A stretch of 64,000 bases of DNA from Tropicimonas isoalkanivorans (GTDB lineage: Bacteria > Pseudomonadota > Alphaproteobacteria > Rhodobacterales > Rhodobacteraceae). Position numbers and translations under genes: made by a program. Numbering within the stretch: position 1 is the stretch's first letter; every line of letters starts with the position of its first letter. This document shows positions 7,615-15,584 of the stretch, piece after piece. Location of the stretch: the NCBI RefSeq assembly GCF_900112335.1, contig NZ_FOLG01000013.1, positions 79,063 to 143,062 of the forward strand, read 5' to 3'. The notes beneath the pieces were generated by a model. The model searched no databases and was not told where the DNA came from. It saw only the letters and a list, made by a program, of their open reading frames with translations.

Positions 7615-9567
7615 TTGCGACGCGTCACGCCCTTCCTCCTATTCTTCATCGTCTGGCTGCCGCTGCAAAGCGCAGCCGCTCAATCCTCGCAGGCCGAAGC
7701 CCTGTCGCAGGCGCTGAACCAGGTGCGCGCGGCCAACTGGCGCGCGGCGGCCGTGGCGGCGAACGGCGCGGGCACGGTCGGGCGGGACATCGTGGAGTGG
7801 CATCGCCTCCGGCAAGGCGGTCAGGCAACCTTCGACGCCTACCGCGATTTCATTTCCCGCCACCCGGACTGGCCTGGGCTTTCGTTGCTCCGGACGCGCG
7901 GAGAAGGGTCGATTCCCGAAGATGCCGCGCCTTCCGAGGTTCTGGCCTATTTCGACGGCGACCTGCCCGAAACCGGCACGGGCGTGGTGCGTGTGGTGCA
8001 GGCTCACCTGGCGCTCGGACAGCAGGGCGATGCCGAGGCTCTTGCTGTGATGGCCTGGCGGGCACGGTCGCTGTCGCCAGAGACGGAGGACGTCCTGCTC
8101 GGGTTGTTCGGCGATCTGTTGAAACGCCACAATACCGAACGCCTAGACGAATTGCTGTGGCGGGGCGAGACAGGAGCGGCGCAACGCATGCTGCCGCGCG
8201 TGCCGGAGGATTGGCAGGCGCTGGCGGAAGCACGAATGGCGCTCGCCACGATGGCACCGGGCGTGGACAAACGTATCGAGGCGGTGCCGGCCGCCCTCGC
8301 GGAGGATGCCGGGCTCGCCTACGAGCGTTTCAACTGGCGGATTCGCAAGGGTCGCGGCGACGATGCAATCGCGTTCATGGCGCAGCGCTCAACATCTCCC
8401 GATTCGCTGGGCCGGCCGGAGAAATGGGCGAACTGGCGCCGCATCTTCGCCCGGCGCCTGATGCGCGACGGCAAGGCGCCGGAGGCCTATGCGCTGGCCA
8501 GTCAGCACTTTCTCGTCGAGGGCAGCGATTTTGCGGATCTGGAGTGGCTGTCCGGGTTCATCGCCCTGCGGTTCCTCGCCGACCCGGAGCTGGCCCTGCT
8601 CCACTTTGACCGCTTCGCCGAGGCCGTCCGCACACCCATCAGCCTCGGCCGCGCCGGATATTGGCGGGGGCGCGCTCTCACCGCGCTCGGGGATGATGCC
8701 GGGGCGCAGGAAGCCTTTGCCGAGGGCGCGAAGTATCAGACGAGCTACTACGGGCTGCTTTCCGCAGAGGCAGCCGGGCTGCCGATGGACCCTGATCTCG
8801 CCGGGCGGGAGACATTCGAAGACGGGAAAGCCGAGGCGTTGACGGATCGTGCGGTCGTCAAGGCCGGGCTTCTCCTGCTAGAGGCCGGTGAAACCGCGCT
8901 GGCGGAGCGTTTCCTGACGCAGACGGCCGAAGAATGGCCGCGGCAAGAGGTCGGCGCGCTGGCCGCGCAGCTCATGGACCGCGGGGAAACGCACATTGCG
9001 CTCATGCTGGCCAAACGGGCAGCAGGCGGCGGCGTGGTTCTGCCGGCCGCTTACTTCCCGCTTAGCCGGCACATGGACCGTGACTTGCCGATACCGCGGG
9101 AATGGGCGCTCGCCATCGCCCGGCGTGAAAGCGAGTTCGATCCGGTGGTCGTGAGTCCGGCCGGTGCGCGTGGCCTCATGCAACTGATGCCGGGCACGGC
9201 GCGCGACGTCGCGTTCGAAATCAAGGTGCCCTATGACCGCGACGGCCTGACCCGGCGCCCGGACTACAATGTGACCTTGGGCACGAAGTATCTGTCGGGC
9301 CTCTTCGAAGTCTTCGGCGAAGCGCCGGTTCTGGTCTCCGTCGGGTACAACGCCGGCCCCGGGCGATCGGTGGACTGGGTCTCGCGCTTCGGCGATCCGC
9401 GCTCACCGGAGGTGGATATCATAGACTGGGTGGAAATGATCCCGTTCCGGGAGACGCGGAATTACGTGATGCGCGTCTCGGAGAGCATTCTTATCTACCG
9501 GGCGCGGCTTTCGGGGAAAACCGGCGAGGCGCCGGTCGCCATGACTGCCTTCCTGAGAGAGGGCTGA
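7615..9567 (+). CDS. slt: Soluble lytic murein transglycosylase
   Basis: A periplasmic Slt70-type enzyme of about 650 residues that cleaves peptidoglycan glycan strands to 1,6-anhydromuropeptides. A signal peptide (TPFLLFFIVWLPLQSAAAQ) is followed by a long alpha-helical superhelix and the C-terminal catalytic SLT domain. The catalytic motif RRESEFDPVVVS (Glu505), GARGLMQLMPGTA and the loop SVGYNAGPGR are all present. No ATG suits: TTG at 7615 leaves a normal signal peptide, while TTG at 7549 would add 22 atypical residues. Neither has a clear ribosome binding site, so the start is uncertain. The gene is divergent from dapA. Confidence 0.9.
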   Translation: MRRVTPFLLFFIVWLPLQSAAAQSSQAEALSQALNQVRAANWRAAAVAANGAGTVGRDIVEWHRLRQGGQATFDAYRDFISRHPDWPGLSLLRTRGEGSIPEDAAPSEVLAYFDGDLPETGTGVVRVVQAHLALGQQGDAEALAVMAWRARSLSPETEDVLLGLFGDLLKRHNTERLDELLWRGETGAAQRMLPRVPEDWQALAEARMALATMAPGVDKRIEAVPAALAEDAGLAYERFNWRIRKGRGDDAIAFMAQRSTSPDSLGRPEKWANWRRIFARRLMRDGKAPEAYALASQHFLVEGSDFADLEWLSGFIALRFLADPELALLHFDRFAEAVRTPISLGRAGYWRGRALTALGDDAGAQEAFAEGAKYQTSYYGLLSAEAAGLPMDPDLAGRETFEDGKAEALTDRAVVKAGLLLLEAGETALAERFLTQTAEEWPRQEVGALAAQLMDRGETHIALMLAKRAAGGGVVLPAAYFPLSRHMDRDLPIPREWALAIARRESEFDPVVVSPAGARGLMQLMPGTARDVAFEIKVPYDRDGLTRRPDYNVTLGTKYLSGLFEVFGEAPVLVSVGYNAGPGRSVDWVSRFGDPRSPEVDIIDWVEMIPFRETRNYVMRVSESILIYRARLSGKTGEAPVAMTAFLREG

Positions 9568-9613
9568 CCCGCTCAAGTACACCGCGAAGCATTTCCGCCG
9601 ATGCGCAAGTCAG

Positions 9614-9800
9614 CAAGGCGGGCTCCCGCCCCTTTCCGGCCCCTCGCGGGGCCGAAAAGCGTTGGGCCACGCACGCCTTCGGCGTGCCGGCGATGCGTGG
9701 GGAGCGGTGCGCACGCGCCGCGCCGAAGGCGCGGCCTGGCCCAACGCCGGACAAGCCGCGTGCGGCGCGGTTCCGGGGGCGGGAGCGCTCCGGCCTTGGT
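9614..9800. repeat. Nested palindromic intergenic element
   Basis: This stretch between two convergent genes is almost entirely inverted repeats. An outer perfect 11-bp pair (9622-9632 with 9776-9786) surrounds a 7-bp hairpin with loop TCGC (9637-9654) and a second perfect 11-bp pair, GCGTTGGGCCA (9659-9669) with TGGCCCAACGC (9737-9747). Inside that lie two further perfect 7-bp hairpins with three-base loops (9671-9687 and 9718-9734). No coding potential is credible. It may terminate transcription from both sides or be a dispersed palindromic repeat; I see no second full copy in this window. Confidence 0.75.
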
Positions 9801-9806
9801 CGAACG

Positions 9807-10685
9807 TCACCGCCGGGACCGAGCCCGCTCTCTCGATAGGGCGAAGATGCCAGCGCCGATCACGATTGCTGCGCCGAGAACGACGTGTGCCTCAAGCCGC
9901 TCGCCGAAGACCACAACGCCGAGCGTGCTGGCGAACACCAGTTGCAGGTACGCGAAGGGCTGCACTGCGCTGGCCTCGGCAACCTCGTAGCACCGGATCA
10001 ACAGCCAGTGGCCCAAAGCCCCCATGAGACAGAGAAGCGTCATCCAGAGCCAGTCCCCACTGCTCATCGGTTCCCAGAAGGCGATTCCCACGACCGTCAT
10101 GACCACCGCGCCCGCGACGCCGGTCCAGAAGAAGCTCGTCGACGCGCTGTCGCGCCTGGCGGCGTAGCGGGTGAGCAGGCCGTAGAGCGCAAACATCCCG
10201 GCTGCCGTCAGGGCCACAAATGCGTAGGGCGAGAACACGCTGCGGCCGGGTTGCAGGATCACCAGGATTCCCAGAAACCCCACCCCGACCGCCATCCAGC
10301 GCAGCGGGCCGACTCGCTCGCCAAGCAGCGGAACCGAAAGGGCGGTGATGATCAGCGGATAGCAGGCGAAGATGGCATGCGCCTCCACCAGTCCCAACAG
10401 CACGAACGCCTGCACCGCCACGCAAATTTCGAGCGCCAGCAGCACGCCCCGGCCGATCTGCAGGAGCGGCTGGCGGGTGGCGGCGGCGGCCCGCACGCTC
10501 CCCGCCTGCCGGGCAGTTACGGTCATGACGAAGGCCGCGAAGAACCAGTACCGGATCATCACGATCATCAGCACGTTGTACTCGCCGGCGAGATGGCGCG
10601 AGATCCCGTCTTGCAAGGAAAAGACGAAGGTGGTGGCGACCATCAGCGCGATGCCGAGCCGCTCGTTGTTGGCAACGGTGATCAT
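9807..10685 (-). CDS. EamA/DMT family transporter
   Basis: A 292-residue inner-membrane protein of the drug/metabolite transporter superfamily, with about ten hydrophobic segments arranged as two EamA halves. Typical pieces are FVFSLQDGISRHL in the first half and the final segment VVLGAAIVIGAGIFALSRE. Members export amino acids, nucleosides or toxic metabolites; the substrate cannot be told. The ATG at 10685 overlaps the stop of the upstream mnmD gene (ATGA), so the two are translationally coupled. The gene is convergent with slt. Confidence 0.85.
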   Translation of the reverse strand: MITVANNERLGIALMVATTFVFSLQDGISRHLAGEYNVLMIVMIRYWFFAAFVMTVTARQAGSVRAAAATRQPLLQIGRGVLLALEICVAVQAFVLLGLVEAHAIFACYPLIITALSVPLLGERVGPLRWMAVGVGFLGILVILQPGRSVFSPYAFVALTAAGMFALYGLLTRYAARRDSASTSFFWTGVAGAVVMTVVGIAFWEPMSSGDWLWMTLLCLMGALGHWLLIRCYEVAEASAVQPFAYLQLVFASTLGVVVFGERLEAHVVLGAAIVIGAGIFALSRERARSRR

Positions 10686-11359
10686 AAAGCGCGCTTCCCC
10701 GCCGTCATGTGCCGCTTGCGCCCGTACCCCGGCCTGCGCTCCACCGTGAAGCCCGCGGCGGTGAGCGCGCGGCGAACCTCGCCTGCAGCGGTGTAGGTGG
10801 CAAAGGTGCCACCGGGACGGGTGTGGCGGGCGACCTCGGCCATCAGGTCGGCCTGCCAGAGTTCCGGATTGCGGGCCGGCGCGAAGCCGTCGAGAAACCA
10901 GGCGTCGGCGGCGCCATCCCACGCCCGCAGGGTCTCGCGGGCGTCCCCCGGTATGAGGCTAGCGGAGACCGGGCCAACCTTGGCCGAGTTCGCCACCGGC
11001 GGCCAGACCTCCAGCAACGCGTCCCGCCACGGGGCCAAATCCTCGAACGGCGCAAGGGCGCGGTCGATGTCGGGGCGGTCCAGCGGGTAGGCCTCGAAGC
11101 CGACGTAGCATACGCCGTCCACTCCGGCGCTCGCAGCGCATTCGGCCAACGCCAGAAGGTTCAGCCCCGTGCCGACGCCAAGTTCGGCGACCGTAAAGCC
11201 CGACTGCAAACGATCCGGCAACGCATTTCCTGCGAGGAACACATGTCGTGTCTCCGCCAGCCCATTTTCGAGTGAATAGTAGGGGTCCTCGAACCTCTCC
11301 GATACCGGCACGTTTCCGTCCCGCCAGGTCAGGCGGGGGCTCTGGTCAGTCTTCTGCAC
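10682..11359 (-). CDS. mnmD: tRNA U34 5-methylaminomethyl-2-thiouridine methyltransferase MnmD
   Basis: A 225-residue SAM-dependent methyltransferase corresponding to the N-terminal half of bifunctional MnmC (DUF752). It would methylate nm5s2U34 to mnm5s2U34 in tRNA. Recognisable parts are WRDGNVPVSERFEDPYYS, ETRHVFLAGN, the SAM-binding loop ELGVGTGLNLLAL, DAWFLDGFAPARNPELW and the ending GYGRKRHMT. There is no ATG; GTG at 11359 gives the family's normal N-terminus, and an AGGGG lies upstream. It is divergent from an FAD oxidoreductase that resembles the other MnmC half and is coupled to the EamA gene by a 4-base overlap. Confidence 0.85.
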   Translation of the reverse strand: MQKTDQSPRLTWRDGNVPVSERFEDPYYSLENGLAETRHVFLAGNALPDRLQSGFTVAELGVGTGLNLLALAECAASAGVDGVCYVGFEAYPLDRPDIDRALAPFEDLAPWRDALLEVWPPVANSAKVGPVSASLIPGDARETLRAWDGAADAWFLDGFAPARNPELWQADLMAEVARHTRPGGTFATYTAAGEVRRALTAAGFTVERRPGYGRKRHMTAGKRAL

Positions 11360-11410
11360 CTGCTCTAGACCCCTGTTCAAACGCGCGGAGCATGGGCGAG
11401 AGGTGATGTC

Positions 11411-12457
11411 TTGGCAAGGATCGACGTAACGGTACGCGGGGGTGGGATTTTCGGCCTGTCCTGTGCCTGGGAACTGTGCCGCCGCGGCGCGAATGTGCGG
11501 CTGATCGAGACGACGCGCATCGGGGCAGGATCGTCGGGCGGGCTCGTCGGAGCGCTCGCCCCGCACGTCCCCGAAAAGTGGAACGCATTGAAAACTTTCC
11601 AGTTTGAAAGCCTGATCCTCGCGGAGCGCTTTTGGTTGGACGTGGCGCAGGCATCGGGTCGAGATCCCGGCTACCTGCGTAGCGGCCGACTGCAACCGAT
11701 CCTCGACGAGGCCGGACTCGAGCGCGCGCGCGCTCGGGCCGTGGAGGCGGAGACGCTCTGGCAGGGGAAAGCGCGCTGGAGCGTGGTACGTGCGGAAGGC
11801 TTCGGCGACTGGGCCCCCCGCAGCCCGACCGGCTGGCTCATCCACGACACCCTGACGGCACGGCTCCATCCGCGCCGCGCGGCGGAAGCGCTGGTCGCGG
11901 CCATCGAGGGTGCGGGCGGCGAGATCGTCATCGGCGCGGCGGAGAATGAGGGAAAGGTCTTGTGGGCCACCGGGCACTGGGGGCTGGCGGATCTGAGCCG
12001 CGATCTCGGCAAGACCGTCGGCGTGCCTGTGAAGGGACAGGCGGCGCTTCTCCGGCTCGACCGCCCGGAGGCGCCACAGTACTTCGCCGACTCCACGCAC
12101 GCGGTTCCGCACACGGACGGGACCGTCGCGATCGGCTCAACCACGGAGCGGGAGTTCGACGCCGCCGAGACGACGGATGCGCAGGTCGACGCGGTGATCG
12201 CCCGCGCGAAGTCTGCCTGCCCTGCCCTGGCGGATGCACTGGTGATCGACAAGTGGGCCGGCCTCCGCCCCCGCGCGCGGAGCCGGTCGCCGATGTTGGG
12301 CCAATGGCCGGGCCGGGACGGGCAGTTCGTCGCCAATGGGGGGTTCAAGACCGGGTTCGGCATGGCGCCCAAGGTCTCACAGGTGATGGCGGACCTGGTG
12401 CTGGAGGGTCGGGACGACATTCCCGACGGCTTCAGGGTGGAAGATAACCTGAAATAA
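11411..12457 (+). CDS. FAD-dependent oxidoreductase, MnmC C-domain-like
   Basis: A 348-residue flavoprotein of the D-amino-acid oxidase (DAO) fold. The dinucleotide-binding loop RGGGIFGLSCAWEL is at the N-terminus, followed by IETTRIGAGSSGG and, near the C-terminus, WAGLRPRARSRSPMLG and NGGFKTGFGMAPK. Its position divergent from mnmD suggests it removes the carboxymethyl group of cmnm5U34, the MnmC(o) reaction that supplies the MnmD substrate. That role is inferred from context; another amine oxidase activity is possible. Translation must begin at TTG 11411, with GAGAGG upstream; the nearby ATG at 11406 is in a different frame. Confidence 0.7.
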   Translation: MARIDVTVRGGGIFGLSCAWELCRRGANVRLIETTRIGAGSSGGLVGALAPHVPEKWNALKTFQFESLILAERFWLDVAQASGRDPGYLRSGRLQPILDEAGLERARARAVEAETLWQGKARWSVVRAEGFGDWAPRSPTGWLIHDTLTARLHPRRAAEALVAAIEGAGGEIVIGAAENEGKVLWATGHWGLADLSRDLGKTVGVPVKGQAALLRLDRPEAPQYFADSTHAVPHTDGTVAIGSTTEREFDAAETTDAQVDAVIARAKSACPALADALVIDKWAGLRPRARSRSPMLGQWPGRDGQFVANGGFKTGFGMAPKVSQVMADLVLEGRDDIPDGFRVEDNLK

Positions 12458-12535
12458 CGACGCCGACGCCACCGGTGGGTGACCTCGGCGACGAAATCGT
12501 CAGTCGCGCAACCGGCCGGCTAAGCCAGGCCGCGC

Positions 12536-13057
12536 TTATTCCTCGCAGCGCTTCTCCGCCTCTTCCATCGCTGCGGTGAAGCCCATGAGGGAGAACGTGT
12601 CCTTGGTCACGGTCCCGCGGGACGACCGTCCGGTGACCGTCGCCTCCGACCCGCGCTTGAGCGCCGTCACGAGCTTCGCATCATCCTCCGGGGATGCCGG
12701 CCACGCCCACTCCCCTTCGGTGAAGAGCTCGAAATCCGAGCCACCCACGTTCATCGTGACCGTGGACCCACCGGCGAAGGGATAGCCGCCGGTGAAGGAG
12801 ACTTCGCCCGCCACCTTGGGTCGGAAGGTCACGAACAGCAGGATGTCGCCGCGGGTCACCGAAACCGGCTTGCCATCCTTCGTGTTCACGGTCTCCTTCG
12901 GTGAGGAAACACCCCAGCATTCCGTTGGGTCGGTCTCTACGAAGACGCTCCAGTCCGTTTTTGCGGCGACCCTGTTGGTCGATTCCTGCGCCATCGCCGT
13001 CGCGGCGCCAAGAAGAATGGCGCCAGCCGCTAGTCCGGTCGTGATCCGGGAAATCAT
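12536..13057 (-). CDS. IalB family exported protein
   Basis: A 173-residue protein with a clear signal peptide (ISRITTGLAAGAILLGAATAMAQ) and an invasion-associated locus B-type domain: WSVFVETDPTECWGVSSP, then VTRGDILLFVTFRP, GGSDFELFTEGEWAWP and GFTAAMEEAEKRC. IalB proteins were first linked to erythrocyte entry by Bartonella but are widespread in free-living alphaproteobacteria, where the role is unclear. The start at 13057 has GGAGG upstream; in-frame codons further out would bury the signal peptide. It is divergent from the asparaginase gene. Confidence 0.8.
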   Translation of the reverse strand: MISRITTGLAAGAILLGAATAMAQESTNRVAAKTDWSVFVETDPTECWGVSSPKETVNTKDGKPVSVTRGDILLFVTFRPKVAGEVSFTGGYPFAGGSTVTMNVGGSDFELFTEGEWAWPASPEDDAKLVTALKRGSEATVTGRSSRGTVTKDTFSLMGFTAAMEEAEKRCEE

Positions 13058-13222
13058 CTGTTTACGCAGCCTCCAGCTGTCTCTGCCTCGCTCAACCCGC
13101 TCGCGGCCCCTGGGGAACTCTTCATTGAGCGGAAGAATTTTCATCCTACTGCCCATTATGCTAACGCATGTCGGTCGGGCGGGTGAAGCCCTTCGGGTCT
13201 TTTTTGTCATGGAGCAACGCGA

Positions 13223-14218
13223 ATGTCAGCCGTTGAGATGGTGGAGCTTTGGCGCGGCGACATCCGGGAGTCCGTCCACCGGGGTCACGCGGTCGTCTGC
13301 GACGAGACCGGCGCAGTGGTGCACGCCTGGGGGGAACCGCAGAAGGTTGTGCTGCCGCGCTCCTCCGCCAAGGTGGTGCAGGCGCTACCGCTGCTTGAAA
13401 GCGGGGCTGCGGACGCGGCGAGATTGACGCCGGAACAGTTGGCGTTGGCCTGCGCAAGCCATAGCGGCGCGCAGATTCACATCTCGCGGGTGGAACGCTG
13501 GCTGTCGGACCTGGGGCTTGGCGAAGACGACCTGCGCTGCGGCCCGCAGGAGCCCTCCGACCCCGAAGAACATGAACGGCTTTTATGTACAGACGGCGTG
13601 CCCTGCCAACTGCACAACAACTGCTCTGGCAAGCACGCCGGATTTCTGACTCTGTCGCAGCACCTTGGCGCGGGACCGGACTACGTCGACCTGGATCACC
13701 CTGTGCAACAGGCCGTTCGTGCCAGTTGGGAAGAGGTGACCGGCGAAACCAGCCCGGGCTTCGGAATCGACGGCTGCTCGGCCCCCAACTTTGCGGCAAC
13801 ACTCGCGGGGGTCGGGCGAGCGATGGCCCGCTTTGCGGCCGCGCGTGAGGGCATGGGGCGGCGGCAGGCGGGGCAGGAACGGCTGGTGCGTGCGATGATG
13901 GCGCATCCCGCGCTGGTGGCCGGCGAAGGGCGGGCCTGTACGGAACTGATGCGGGTCATGGATGGCGCGGGCGTGGTGAAGACGGGAGCGGAAGGGTTCT
14001 ACGTGGCGATCCTGCCGGAGCGTCGGTTGGGCGTCGCGCTGAAGATCGAGGACGGGACGACGCGCGCCAGCGAATGCGCGATTGCCGCGATCCTGGTGTC
14101 TCTCGGCGTGCTCGACCGTGCCCATCCGTACGTCCGCCGCTATCTCGATCCCCATCTGCTGAACCGTCGGGGGATGGACACCGGACAAATGCGGCCGGTG
14201 CCCGGCGTCTTCGACTGA
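13223..14218 (+). CDS. L-asparaginase II family (Rhizobium type)
   Basis: A 331-residue cytoplasmic enzyme of the asparaginase_II family described from Rhizobium etli, unrelated to E. coli AnsA/B. It is expected to hydrolyse asparagine to aspartate and ammonia. Diagnostic stretches are the catalytic PRSSAKVVQALP, ACASHSGAQIH, the cysteine/lysine motif NNCSGKHAGFL, and GIDGCSAPNFA. All are intact and length is normal. ATG 13223 has GGAG 8 bases upstream. It is divergent from ialB and convergent with serB. No operon partner is visible. Confidence 0.88.
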   Translation: MSAVEMVELWRGDIRESVHRGHAVVCDETGAVVHAWGEPQKVVLPRSSAKVVQALPLLESGAADAARLTPEQLALACASHSGAQIHISRVERWLSDLGLGEDDLRCGPQEPSDPEEHERLLCTDGVPCQLHNNCSGKHAGFLTLSQHLGAGPDYVDLDHPVQQAVRASWEEVTGETSPGFGIDGCSAPNFAATLAGVGRAMARFAAAREGMGRRQAGQERLVRAMMAHPALVAGEGRACTELMRVMDGAGVVKTGAEGFYVAILPERRLGVALKIEDGTTRASECAIAAILVSLGVLDRAHPYVRRYLDPHLLNRRGMDTGQMRPVPGVFD

Positions 14219-14233
14219 CGAAGTGCCGCCGGG

Positions 14234-15112
14234 TCAGGCGGTCACGAACTCGTCTGCCGAATACCCCTGGATGTAGAGAAGGGCCGTCAGGTCACCGTGG
14301 TTGATCCGGATGTCGCACTCTGCGGCAACGACCGGCTTGGCGTGCAGCGCCACGCCTGCACCCGCCAGGTGCAGCATGCCCAGGTCGTTCGCGCCATCCC
14401 CGACGGCCAAGGCCTCCTCCACCTTGATGCCGAGCTTGTCGGTGATATCGCGCAACGCCGCAATCTTTGCCTCGCGGCCCAGGATCGGCTCCGCAGGCGC
14501 GCCGGTCAGCTTGTCGTCCTCCAACAGCAAGCGGTTCGCGCGGTGCTCATCGAAACCCAGTTGTTCAGCGATAGGGCCTGCGAAGGCGGTGAAACCGCCG
14601 GACACGAGGGCGGTGTAGGCCCCGTTCGCCTTCATCGTGGCGATGAGCTCCGGGCCGCCCCGGGTCAGGGTGATGCGCTCCGCCAGCACTTCTTCGATCA
14701 CGCGTTCCGGCAGGCCTTTCAGCAATCCGACCCGCTCGCGCAGGGCGCCTTCGAAATCCAGTTCGCCGTTCATCGCGCGGGCGGTGATCTCCTTCACCCG
14801 TGCACCGACCCCGGCTGCGTCCGCCAGCTCATCAATGCATTCCTGCCCGATCATGGTGCTGTCCATATCGGCCAGGAGCATCTTCTTGCGACGCCCTTCG
14901 GCAGGCTGCACCACAAGGTCGATGCCGAGCGACTGAAAGTCCTCCCAGACGGTCCAGCGGTTGTCCGGCATTTCCGCAATACTGAATTCCGCCGCTACCT
15001 CGGGGGACAGCCAGCGGGCCGCACTTCCGCCCCATGCGCCGCGCAGGGCCTCCACAGGGGGGCGCTCCAGGCGGGACGAATCAGGACTGGTGAGAAGCGT
15101 GACGACGAGCAT
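14234..15112 (-). CDS. serB: Phosphoserine phosphatase
   Basis: A 292-residue HAD-family phosphatase that performs the last step of serine synthesis, phosphoserine to serine. The nucleophile motif LLADMDSTMIGQECIDELAD sits near residue 80, followed by VSGGFTAFAGPIA and the metal-binding motif AVGDGANDLGMLHLAGAGVA. The roughly 75-residue N-terminal region is the usual regulatory part. serC and serA lie divergently across a 472-base intergenic region, so the three serine enzymes form one locus. Confidence 0.95.
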   Translation of the reverse strand: MLVVTLLTSPDSSRLERPPVEALRGAWGGSAARWLSPEVAAEFSIAEMPDNRWTVWEDFQSLGIDLVVQPAEGRRKKMLLADMDSTMIGQECIDELADAAGVGARVKEITARAMNGELDFEGALRERVGLLKGLPERVIEEVLAERITLTRGGPELIATMKANGAYTALVSGGFTAFAGPIAEQLGFDEHRANRLLLEDDKLTGAPAEPILGREAKIAALRDITDKLGIKVEEALAVGDGANDLGMLHLAGAGVALHAKPVVAAECDIRINHGDLTALLYIQGYSADEFVTA

Positions 15113-15288
15113 GGCGGGTTCCGGTAGGTCAGATGCGCGGCTTTAAGCATGGACCGGTAACGAATTGCCAGCCCCGCGGTTTGATGCCCTGAATGCCCGC
15201 CGCACCAAAATTTCATCTAAACAGAGGCAAACAATAAACAAATATGAAATCTACGGGTTAGCAGCCATACTGCGGAGGGGCCCTTCAT

Positions 15289-15357
15289 TTGAGTTGTGCG
15301 ACGCCCCGCGACGATTCCATTTCGCCAGAGTTCAAATATAGGTTACTGTTTCTCTAA
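15289..15357 (+). CDS. Possible 22-codon leader ORF upstream of serC
   Basis: A small frame starting TTG at 15289 with GGAGGGG about 10 bases upstream and ending at TAA 15357. It encodes 22 residues with three serines among the first twelve (Ser2, Ser10, Ser12). It ends 25 bases before a strong terminator-like hairpin. The SD, short ORF and terminator arrangement resembles an amino-acid attenuator in front of serC-serA, but the serine codons are not in a tight run. The rest of the 15113-15584 intergenic region is relatively AT-rich (about 15200-15375) and should carry the serB and serC promoters. This is a candidate, not a firm gene. Confidence 0.3.
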   Translation: MSCATPRDDSISPEFKYRLLFL

Positions 15358-15382
15358 TTGAAACAAACCACTCACGACGCGG

Positions 15383-15417
15383 ACGCCGGGGGCAGTTAAA
15401 GCTGCGCCCGGCGTTTT
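15383..15417 (+). terminator. Terminator-like hairpin in the serC upstream region
   Basis: A 13-position stem with one G/G mismatch (15383-15395 with 15402-15414), a six-base loop and a T-run (15414-15417). No annotated gene ends here on this strand. It therefore ends either a small upstream transcript or transcription of the serC leader itself, i.e. an attenuator. Confidence 0.7.
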
Positions 15418-15533
15418 CGATTTCGTCGAGACCTGGTTGGTGCGGCGACGGTGCCGCGAGCTCGAAACGCGGCATGCGGCGAAGACGCTTCATTGGTGCC
15501 TTGCGTGTTCTTCACGGAGAGCGTATCCGCCGA

Positions 15534-15583
15534 GGTGGGACACCCCTCCCCAACGAGGGGCATATATCTGGAAGGATACCACC
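15534..15583 (+). promoter_or_regulatory. serC leader RNA element
   Basis: This matches my recollection of the alphaproteobacterial serC motif, a structured RNA in front of serC whose last stem overlaps the ribosome binding site. An outer stem GGTGG (15534-15538) with CCACC (15579-15583) ends one base before the ATG. An inner hairpin CCCCTC (15543-15548) with GAGGGG (15555-15560) is followed by a conserved-looking segment CATATATCTGGAAGGATACC containing the GAAGGA ribosome binding site. The structure would control access to that site. Ligand or factor is unknown. Confidence 0.72.
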
Positions 15584-15584
15584 A

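Noticed and set aside
13107..13132. A GGAAC sequence upstream of the asparaginase gene as an EcfG promoter
   Set aside because: At 16 bases downstream the sequence is GAAT, not CGTT, so it does not fit the pattern seen at the other sites.
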